Shown: positions 1-5,527 of the stretch, piece after piece
How positions within the stretch are numbered: position 1 is the first letter of the stretch
How the letters are laid out: every line of letters begins with the position of its first letter
Source: Thalassospira sp. UBA1131
GTDB taxonomy: Bacteria; Pseudomonadota; Alphaproteobacteria; Rhodospirillales; Thalassospiraceae
Assembly: GCF_002311515.1 (NCBI RefSeq)
Contig: NZ_DCAO01000056.1
Coordinates: 32,282 to 39,115, forward strand
Reading direction: 5' to 3'
DNA: 6,834 bases
Program-made: the position numbers and the translations under genes
Notes under the pieces: model-generated
What the model was told of the DNA's origin: nothing
The model's database searches: none
The model's input: only the letters and a program-made list of their open reading frames with translations

Positions 1-183
1 CCGGATATGTTGCGCGAAGCGGTTGCCATTGTCGCTGGTCGCTGCAAGACTGAGGCATCCGGGGGTGTAAACCTCCAGACCATCGGTGCGATTGCCGCAA
101 CCGGGGTCGATTATGTTTCCGTCGGGCGGATTACCCAATCCGCACCGGCCGTTGATATCGGACTTGATGTCGCAATCCTGTGA
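1..183 (+). CDS. nadC: Nicotinate-nucleotide pyrophosphorylase (quinolinate phosphoribosyltransferase), C-terminal part
   Basis: The frame is open from base 1 and ends at TGA 181-183, giving the last 60 residues; the 5' part lies outside the window (the family is usually about 280-290 residues). What is visible is the end of the TIM-like barrel: an EASGG segment (residues 18-22), then LQTIGAIAATGVDYVSVG (25-42) and TQSAPAVDIGLD (45-56). These match the family's usual 'EASG..-TG(V/A)D-(I/V)SVG-(L/I)T-S-P-D-(I/L)GLD' ending. The known reaction is quinolinate plus PRPP giving nicotinate mononucleotide, CO2 and pyrophosphate, in the cytoplasm, as part of de novo NAD synthesis; nadA and nadB would be expected upstream but cannot be seen. 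The family match is confident. The only neighbour visible in the same direction is the Nudix gene 6 bases downstream. Confidence 0.93.
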   Translation, partial: PDMLREAVAIVAGRCKTEASGGVNLQTIGAIAATGVDYVSVGRITQSAPAVDIGLDVAIL

Positions 184-189
184 GGCCAC

Positions 190-615
190 ATGCGCGCAAG
201 CAGTCATAGCACCACAGACCCAGCCTTGATCAAGGTGATCGAAACCGCCAACTGGATCTTGCGCGACGGCGAAAACATTTTGTCGGTCCGCAGCCACGGC
301 CGCGACCGGTTCTATTTGCCCGGTGGCAAGATTGATCCCGGCGAAACCGCGCGCGAAGCCATCAAACGCGAAATCAAGGAAGAACTCGGCGTCGACCTGA
401 TCCCCGGCACGCTCCGCCAGTTGGGCACGTTTGCCGGACAGGGCCACAACCTGCCCGAAGGGTCGATTGTGCGCATGACCTGCTTTACCGGCTATTATTG
501 CGGAACCCTTGCACCCGAACGCGAAATCGCCGAACTCAGATGGCTATCGCCGCGTGAACGCCACCTGATGGCCCCGATGGGGCAAAAGATCACTGCGGCC
601 CTTTTCGATATTTGA
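190..615 (+). CDS. Nudix hydrolase (MutT-like)
   Basis: A 141-residue single-domain Nudix protein of normal family length. A perfect Nudix box spans residues 46-68: G46, then E52, then REIKEELGV at 60-68, fitting G-x5-E-x7-R-E-U-x-E-E-x-G-U. E61, E64 and E65 are the expected divalent-metal ligands. The family hydrolyses nucleoside diphosphates linked to another group (oxidised dNTPs, ADP-ribose, dinucleotides); substrate cannot be read from the box. The SQPWPFP motif and zinc ribbon of NADH pyrophosphatase NudC are absent. ATG 190 follows the nadC stop by 6 bases and has a short GAGG (182-185) four bases upstream that overlaps that stop, so translation is probably coupled to nadC. Placement after nadC hints at a pyridine-nucleotide or ADP-ribose role, but this is inference; a general house-cleaning enzyme is equally possible. 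Confidence 0.93.
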   Translation: MRASSHSTTDPALIKVIETANWILRDGENILSVRSHGRDRFYLPGGKIDPGETAREAIKREIKEELGVDLIPGTLRQLGTFAGQGHNLPEGSIVRMTCFTGYYCGTLAPEREIAELRWLSPRERHLMAPMGQKITAALFDI

Positions 616-744
616 TCCCCCGATCAACGCTATACGGCCAACCGGCAGTACCTTGCGGTTGTGACCACTGCCCCAAATGTTCTTGTTATGTTCTATTCTT
701 TTGTGGTAAGCATGATTTGCAATTTTGCACAAAAGGATCAGAAC
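616..744 (+). promoter_or_regulatory. Intergenic leader upstream of the PEP mutase-like gene
   Basis: This 129-base gap separates the Nudix stop from ATG 745 and is more AT-rich in its second half than the flanking genes. It holds three small structures: an inverted repeat CAACCG/CGGTTG (639-644 and 656-661, 11-base loop), a 7-base direct repeat ATGTTCT at 677-683 and 688-694 spaced 11 bases apart, and a dyad TGCAA-TT-TTGCA at 718-729 just before the ribosome binding site. I could not find a well-spaced sigma-70-type -35/-10 pair; TATTCT at 694-699 is the best -10-like hexamer and lacks a good -35. The first hairpin has no T-run, so it is a poor terminator. A promoter for the downstream gene is likely here, but its position is not resolved. 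Confidence 0.3.
732..737 (+). promoter_or_regulatory. Ribosome binding site that fixes the start at ATG 745
   Basis: AAAGGA lies 7 bases before ATG 745, which is ideal spacing. The alternative in-frame GTG at 661 has no comparable purine-rich site. The 28 residues it would add (positions 661-744) are cysteine- and aromatic-rich and do not resemble the start of this enzyme family, whose homologs begin close to the barrel. Confidence 0.8.
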
Positions 745-1557
745 ATGACGCAGGACAAAGGGGCATTGTTTCGGGCGCTTCACGAAGAACCTGGTGCATT
801 CATCATTCCCAATCCATGGGATATCGGAACAGCCAGAATTCTCGCCGCACTCGGCTTTCGTGCCTTGGCAACGACAAGTGCGGGCATGGCATTTTCCTTG
901 GGCGTTGCAGAAGGCAAGACATCACCCGAAAATACGTTCAAGCATTGTCAGGCACTGGTTTCGGCCACGCCACTTCCCGTCACGGCTGATCTTGAAAAAG
1001 GGATGGGCGACAGTCCGGAAAGCGCGGCAGAAACGATTTCGGTCGCAGCGTCAATCGGCCTGGCGGGCTGTTCGCTTGAAGATCACACAGGAGACCGGGA
1101 AAACCCGATCTATGATTTTTCGCTTGCTGTTGAACGCATTCAGGCTGCTGTCGAAGCTCGATCAGCCTTGCCCCATGATTTTGTCCTGACTGCGCGGTGC
1201 GAGAACTTCCTGTGGGGACGCCCTGACCTTGACGACACGATCAAGCGCCTTCAGGCCTTTGAAAAGGCAGGGGCGGATGTTCTTTATGCGCCGGGCTTGT
1301 ATGATCTTGAAACGATCCGCACGGTTTGCGCATCGCTGAGCAAACCGGTGAATGTCGTTATGGGCATGCCCGGAAACACGTTCAGTCTGACTGAACTGGC
1401 GGACGCCGGCGCAAAAAGGATCAGCGTCGGATCAGCACTTGCCCGCCTTGCCTATGGCGCCTTTGTCAAAGCATCGCGTGAAATGATCGACACGGGCACA
1501 TTCGGATTTTCCGACCAGGCCATGGGCTTTGCAGAGCTTGAAGAATTTTTCACCTGA
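745..1557 (+). CDS. Isocitrate lyase/PEP mutase superfamily protein
   Basis: A 270-residue cytoplasmic TIM-barrel enzyme of usual family length, from ATG 745. Recognisable segments in order: PNPWDIGTARIL (22-33), the TTSAGMAFSLG loop (43-53), ADLEKGMGD (81-89, D82 as likely Mg ligand), GCSLEDHT (108-115, E112/D113 as metal-site acids), LTARCENF (148-155), GADVLYAPGL (176-185), and a C-terminal RISVGSALAR (225-234). The superfamily forms or breaks C-C or P-C bonds next to an oxyanion (isocitrate, methylisocitrate or oxaloacetate cleavage, PEP to phosphonopyruvate). The cysteine-containing KKCGH/KRCGH catalytic loop of true isocitrate and methylisocitrate lyases is missing: the stretch after the ED pair reads HTGDRENPIYD (114-124). 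So aceA or prpB function is unlikely, and the real substrate is unknown. No phosphonate or propionate genes are adjacent. It converges on the MscS-family gene with 45 bases between stops and no obvious terminator in the gap. Confidence 0.92.
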   Translation: MTQDKGALFRALHEEPGAFIIPNPWDIGTARILAALGFRALATTSAGMAFSLGVAEGKTSPENTFKHCQALVSATPLPVTADLEKGMGDSPESAAETISVAASIGLAGCSLEDHTGDRENPIYDFSLAVERIQAAVEARSALPHDFVLTARCENFLWGRPDLDDTIKRLQAFEKAGADVLYAPGLYDLETIRTVCASLSKPVNVVMGMPGNTFSLTELADAGAKRISVGSALARLAYGAFVKASREMIDTGTFGFSDQAMGFAELEEFFT

Positions 1558-1602
1558 CAAAACCACACAGCCCAATAGAGACAGGCAGACTGAACACACG
1601 CC

Positions 1603-4221
1603 CTAGCGCGGCGCATCCCCGTCAGGACTGCCGCCCGCATCGGGAATTTCACGGCCAGGCGCATCGCGATCGCGCGAAACATCCTTGGTCGCAGACGGTG
1701 GGGCGGCTTTTTGGTCCGCCCCGCTATCGTCGGTGCCTGAGGATGTATCTTCTGCTTTGTCTTCTGGCGTTTCGGTTTCCTCAGGCTCGGACTTCTCGAT
1801 CTTTTTCGGCGCCCCCTTGCCAGCGTCGCGGATGGCGTCGGTCAGCTTATCGATATCTCGCAGGTTCAGGTCACGCTGCGGGAACGGAATTTCGATGCCT
1901 TCGTCACGGAAGCGCTGGACAAGTTCAAAGCGGATCGAGCTTGCCACCGCAATCACATCGCCAATATCGCGCAGGAAATAGCGCAGTTCGAAATCAAGCG
2001 AACTGGCCCCGAAATCCATGAACACCACCTGCGGTGCCGGATAGGTCAAAATCTCGCGGCGTTTGTCGGCCATTTCCAACAGGATCTCGCGAACCTTGTC
2101 GACATCCGATCCGTAAGACACACCAATCTTGATGATGCCGCGGCCCGAGCGCTCCTTGAGCGTCCAGTTCAGAACCCGGTTGGAAATCAGTTCGGAGTTT
2201 GGGATGACAACCGAAGACCGGTCAAAGGTTTCGATCTCGGTCGCGCGGACCCGGATGTCCTTTACAAAGCCCTGATCCGCACCAACGACGATCCAGTCAC
2301 CGACCTTGATCGGGCGTTCGACCAAAAGGATCAGGCCGGACACAAAGTTGTTCACGATGCTTTGCATGCCAAAACCGATACCGACCGAAATGGCACCGGC
2401 GATGATGGCAAGGTTGGACAAATCAAGCCCGGCTGCCGAAACCGCAAGCAAGATGGCAAGGCAGATCCCGGCATAGCCAAAGATCGCCGAAACCGAATGT
2501 TGCAGCCCCTGATCAAGCTTGGTGTTGGGCAGCACCCGCGTGCTCAGCATACGCTGGAAGAAGCGCATCACTGCCAGCACGATGACAAACATCAAGGCCG
2601 CCAGCATGATGGAACGTAGCGAGAAATGAATGCCGCCAACCTGAATGCCGATAAAGGCCTGCTGAACGGCCAGAATAAGATCAGCCCAGGCAATGTCGGT
2701 AAAGATCATCACCGCGACCGGCACGGCGATGGAAAACATCACCACATCAATCAGAACCCGCAGCCAGAAATAAAGCGTGCCATGCACTGCATCGCTGACA
2801 TTGCTGTCTTCGCTGCTTTCCGGGCGCACCAAGTAAGTATGCATCAAAGCCCGGCAATAACCGCGCAGCAGCCAGTAACAGGTCAAAAACGCCAGTGCCA
2901 TCATCAGGTTTTCAAGGATGAAGCGTGCCAGGGCGACATAACCCAGCAACATCAGCACCGGCATCATGATCGCAATGACCTTGAGGCCACGGCGCGACCG
3001 GCGTTCGATCTTTGACCAGATTTCGTGACGGTCGCGTTCGTCATGCTGCCAGAACACACCGAGTGAACAGACAAACAGCAAAACCGAAATCACCAGCACG
3101 TTCGAGATGCTTTGCACAAGCGCGATATCAAGCGACGTTCCAAGGGTCGTAGCACCTTGCAACAGCACCATGTCAAAGGCAAAAATCACTGCCACAGCCA
3201 GCGAAGAGAACCCGACAACCCGGGCACCCCTTGGCGTTGTGCCGGAACGCCGCAAGGACGGCGCAAACGGTGAATGCACACTGCGCACCGCGGCCCCGAC
3301 AAACAACAGGAACAAGGCAGCCGCAAAGCATTGCAGAACAAAATCACCCATCGCACCGCTCAGAAGCGCATCACGCGATTCAAGTATTCCATAGGCGATC
3401 AAAAGGGCGATGCCCGGCACCAAGGCCGTAAACAGGAACCGCGTCCCCGATATCAGTGACACGCGGTCTTCGTCCGGCACAGTGTTCCAGCGCGCGGGCA
3501 TATAGCGCAGCACGACCACCTCGCCGCCAATCAGGGCGGCGATCACGATGAAGGTCAGGAAAACCAGACCCGGGGCCACCTCGGACAGCTGATCGGCGAC
3601 GTCCCCTTCAAGTTCAAGGTTGGAATAGCGCGCCTGCACCATGCTGGGCAGCTTGACGATTTCGCGCCAGGCTTCAAACCAGACAACCGGATCAAACGGC
3701 ACATCCACCCGGCCCAGAACACGTCGGGTAAAGCGTTCACGCGCCAGACCGGACAACTGGTCAGAAAGCTCGCTTGCGCGGAAATTGACCAGCTCAAGCT
3801 GTTTGAGCACACCGCCAACCCGCGCGATGTCCTGTCCAATACGATCGCGTTCACGGGCGACCTCGGGGACTTCTTCCTCGCCCTCTGCCGGGGGCTCGCC
3901 AAGTTTGCCAAGGGCAGCTTCAAACCGCTGCAGGCGTTCATCGGCCCGACCGCGCAGCTCGTTAATCGCAAGCTGCATGGTTTCGATCCGGTCGCGGCCA
4001 TCGGCGATCACGCGCCCGGAAATTTCTTCGCCGGAAATCGATTCTTCAATCGCATCAAGCGTCGCTTCCCAGTCCGCGATGCGGTTCTGGGCATTTTCCA
4101 GTTCGATCTTCTGCACAGAGTCAGGGCGCGGTTCGTTGGGCTGTGCTGCCAAACCGAAAGAGACCGTCATTGCAAACAGACAGATTGCAAGACTTGCGAT
4201 TACCTGACGAACTGATGTCAT
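1603..4221 (-). CDS. Large MscS-family mechanosensitive channel with DUF3772-like periplasmic domain
   Basis: An 872-residue inner-membrane protein, far longer than E. coli MscS (286) and built like MscK/YbiO-type relatives. Residues 1-26 form a signal peptide ending LAA-Q. Residues about 35-190 are charged, helical and probably periplasmic; the RERFTRRVLGRVDVPFDPVVW part (161-181) resembles DUF3772. Some 11-12 hydrophobic segments follow, near 216-239, 259-280, 292-313, 335-355, 369-391, 413-434, 436-453, 482-507, 511-530 (weak), 534-556, 573-596 and the pore helix 602-633. The pore reads GAISVGIGFGMQS (609-621); aligned to MscS L105/L109 the gate residues would be V613 and F617. The beta domain follows (RPIKVGDWI 636-644; IPNSELISNRVLNW 673-686), then the alpha/beta domain to about 785. 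The tail 803-872 is acidic, low-complexity and probably disordered. The family opens under membrane tension in hypo-osmotic shock. The start has only a weak GGA 9 bases upstream but coincides with the signal peptide. Ion selectivity is not predictable. Confidence 0.94.
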   Translation of the reverse strand: MTSVRQVIASLAICLFAMTVSFGLAAQPNEPRPDSVQKIELENAQNRIADWEATLDAIEESISGEEISGRVIADGRDRIETMQLAINELRGRADERLQRFEAALGKLGEPPAEGEEEVPEVARERDRIGQDIARVGGVLKQLELVNFRASELSDQLSGLARERFTRRVLGRVDVPFDPVVWFEAWREIVKLPSMVQARYSNLELEGDVADQLSEVAPGLVFLTFIVIAALIGGEVVVLRYMPARWNTVPDEDRVSLISGTRFLFTALVPGIALLIAYGILESRDALLSGAMGDFVLQCFAAALFLLFVGAAVRSVHSPFAPSLRRSGTTPRGARVVGFSSLAVAVIFAFDMVLLQGATTLGTSLDIALVQSISNVLVISVLLFVCSLGVFWQHDERDRHEIWSKIERRSRRGLKVIAIMMPVLMLLGYVALARFILENLMMALAFLTCYWLLRGYCRALMHTYLVRPESSEDSNVSDAVHGTLYFWLRVLIDVVMFSIAVPVAVMIFTDIAWADLILAVQQAFIGIQVGGIHFSLRSIMLAALMFVIVLAVMRFFQRMLSTRVLPNTKLDQGLQHSVSAIFGYAGICLAILLAVSAAGLDLSNLAIIAGAISVGIGFGMQSIVNNFVSGLILLVERPIKVGDWIVVGADQGFVKDIRVRATEIETFDRSSVVIPNSELISNRVLNWTLKERSGRGIIKIGVSYGSDVDKVREILLEMADKRREILTYPAPQVVFMDFGASSLDFELRYFLRDIGDVIAVASSIRFELVQRFRDEGIEIPFPQRDLNLRDIDKLTDAIRDAGKGAPKKIEKSEPEETETPEDKAEDTSSGTDDSGADQKAAPPSATKDVSRDRDAPGREIPDAGGSPDGDAPR
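1700..1722. repeat. GC-rich inverted repeat inside the channel gene
   Basis: GGGGCGG (1700-1706) and CCGCCCC (1716-1722) form a perfect 7-base stem around a 9-base loop. It lies within the region encoding the disordered tail of the MscS-family protein, about 95-120 bases before its stop codon, and on the plus strand about 140 bases after the convergent gene's stop. No T-run follows on the plus strand (GCTATCG comes next), so it is not a standard terminator. It could slow readthrough or shield the mRNA end, or may simply reflect low-complexity coding. Confidence 0.4.
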
Positions 4222-4440
4222 GCCTGATGATCCATATTGATGCCCGAAGCGCTGCCCGGCTTCCGTTTCTTGAGTGTTTTTCGCGTTTTGTAAACAGGTT
4301 GGCCTGATACTTGGTCACAGAACCGAACCCTACACTGAGAACAGTAACGAATCATCTAACGTTTCGTTCCGTTGTCATTGTGACGTGATGATGACCCCGC
4401 CCCTGACCTGCATGAACGCAGTCAGCCAAGGAGCCCCGCG
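4222..4440. promoter_or_regulatory. Divergent intergenic region between the MscS-family and ZntB-family genes
   Basis: This 219-base region must hold the starts of transcription for both divergent genes. It contains AT-rich stretches (about 4270-4295 and 4340-4380) unlike the flanking coding DNA. Visible structure: AACGAA (4346-4351) and TTCGTT (4363-4368) form an inverted repeat with an 11-base spacer, with a second AACG (4358-4361) nested; GTCA-TTG-TGAC (4374-4384) is another small dyad. On the plus strand TACACT (4331-4336) is a possible -10 hexamer, but the TTGG-type -35 candidates are badly spaced. No promoter on either strand can be placed with confidence. An AAGGAG ribosome binding site (4428-4433) sits 7 bases from ATG 4441. 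A short open frame in this leader is treated as a separate observation. Confidence 0.45.
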
Positions 4441-5430
4441 ATGAGCAAAACCGCGCTGATCAATGCCTTTGAAATTGCCCCGGATGGCACCGCACAACCG
4501 GTTGGATGGGACGCCCTGCAATCGGGCCTGCCGCCAATTACCGAAGGAAATTATCTTTGGGTGCATCTGGACTGGATGGGCGACGGGGTGCGCGACTGGC
4601 TGATCACGGTTGCCGGGATTGATGCAACCATCACCGATACGCTGTCGACCCGTGGCACGCGTCCGGCGGTGTTTTTCTATGATCCGGGCTATTCGCTTAA
4701 TCTGCGCGGGGTGAACCTGAACGCGGAAAATGATCCGGCCGATATGATTTCGGTACGTTTCTGGGTCACAAACAACATGGTGATCACGCTGCGCAACCAG
4801 CCGCTCAAGGCGTTTGATGACATGCGGGCCGCCATTGCCGACCACAAGGCCCCCAACAGCGTTGATGATTTCGTCCTGACCGTGGCCGAACGGCTTGCCT
4901 TTCGGGTCGAAAATGTTGTGCGCGGCATGGAAGAAGATGTCGAGGCGATCGAGGACGATCAGGAAACCGTGGCCGAGGGCAAAACCCTTGCACTACGCAA
5001 ACGCGGATCGGACATCCGTCATCGGCTGTCGCGCCTGCGCCGGCATCTGGGACCGCAACGCGATGCACTGGCGCATTATGTCGAACAAAAACCGGTCTGG
5101 TCTGACAAGCGGTTCAAACGCCGCGCCCGCGCACTGACCGATAAAACCGTCCGTCTGGTCGAGGAATTTGATTCCCTACGTGAACGCATTCAGATCGTGA
5201 ATGAAAACCTGATGGCGCTTGAAAGCGAACAGATGAACCGCACGATGTACTGGCTTACCGTGATTGCCGGTCTGTTCCTGCCGATCAGTTTCGTCACCGG
5301 CCTTCTGGGGATCAATGTCGGCGGTGTTCCGGCAACGGACAGCCCGTATGGGTTCCTTGGGGTGTCGATCATTCTGGCGGTGATTACCGCGTTTGAAATC
5401 TGGCTGTTTAAAAAGATGCGCCTGATCTGA
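4441..5430 (+). CDS. zntB: CorA-family divalent cation transporter, ZntB-like
   Basis: A 329-residue protein, the expected length for CorA/ZntB. Residues 1-140 form the N-terminal cytoplasmic alpha/beta domain (for example GNYLWVHLDW 36-45). Residues about 141-265 are long charged helices (VENVVRGMEEDVEAIEDDQE 156-175, then an Arg/Lys-rich segment 186-230). Two C-terminal membrane segments follow: YWLTVIAGLFLPISFVTG (270-287) and about 304-323, joined by GIN at 290-292 and the loop VGGVPATDSPYG (293-304). The C-terminus KKMRLI is basic, as usual. The family is a homopentameric inner-membrane channel. CorA magnesium transporters have GMN; GIN with the 'VGG(V/I)P' loop is typical of ZntB, a proton-influenced Zn2+ transporter whose direction has been debated, so zinc is the best substrate guess. 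ATG 4441 has an ideal AAGGAG 7 bases upstream. Divergent from the MscS-family gene and 97 bases before zapE on the same strand. Confidence 0.9.
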   Translation: MSKTALINAFEIAPDGTAQPVGWDALQSGLPPITEGNYLWVHLDWMGDGVRDWLITVAGIDATITDTLSTRGTRPAVFFYDPGYSLNLRGVNLNAENDPADMISVRFWVTNNMVITLRNQPLKAFDDMRAAIADHKAPNSVDDFVLTVAERLAFRVENVVRGMEEDVEAIEDDQETVAEGKTLALRKRGSDIRHRLSRLRRHLGPQRDALAHYVEQKPVWSDKRFKRRARALTDKTVRLVEEFDSLRERIQIVNENLMALESEQMNRTMYWLTVIAGLFLPISFVTGLLGINVGGVPATDSPYGFLGVSIILAVITAFEIWLFKKMRLI

Positions 5431-5527
5431 TGGCAGCAATGCAAACCGTCTTGTTGCAATGCGATGCAACTTGGAGCTATGACAATCTCACAGTCCTAAT
5501 TCCTTTCACTGCATTCGAGATTTGTTG
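5431..5527 (+). promoter_or_regulatory. zntB-zapE intergenic spacer with small hairpin
   Basis: A 97-base spacer. GTTGCA (5453-5458) and TGCAAC (5465-5470) form a 6-base stem with a 6-base loop; GCAATGC also occurs twice as a direct repeat (5436-5442 and 5456-5462). No T-run follows, so this is not a convincing terminator for zntB. A weak promoter is possible from TTGGAG (5471-5476) and CCTAAT (5495-5500), 18 bases apart. GAG at 5517-5519 is the probable, modest ribosome binding site for zapE, 8 bases from its ATG. Whether zapE is read through from zntB or has its own promoter cannot be decided. Confidence 0.3.

Noticed and set aside
639..661. CAACCG/CGGTTG hairpin as a terminator for nadC-Nudix
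   Set aside because: The stem is only 6 bases with an 11-base loop and no T-run follows.
661..744. GTG 661 as the start of the PEP mutase-like gene, adding 28 residues
   Set aside because: ATG 745 has AAAGGA at 7 bases; the added segment looks unlike the family and covers AT-rich, repeat-bearing leader DNA.
3641..4207. 188-codon plus-strand open frame opposite the channel gene
   Set aside because: Ser/Arg-rich shadow of the antisense strand with no domain features.
4218..4235. Five-codon frame (ATG 4235 to TGA overlapping the channel start as ATGA, minus strand)
   Set aside because: Too short to be distinguished from chance; ATGA arises simply because the second codon begins with A.
4375..4845. 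156-codon minus-strand open frame opposite the zntB start
   Set aside because: It runs antisense to a well-supported gene, covers that gene's ribosome binding site, and shows no family resemblance.
5522..5527. TTG 5522 or TTG 5525 as zapE start
   Set aside because: ATG 5528 follows immediately and is better spaced from GAG 5517-5519.
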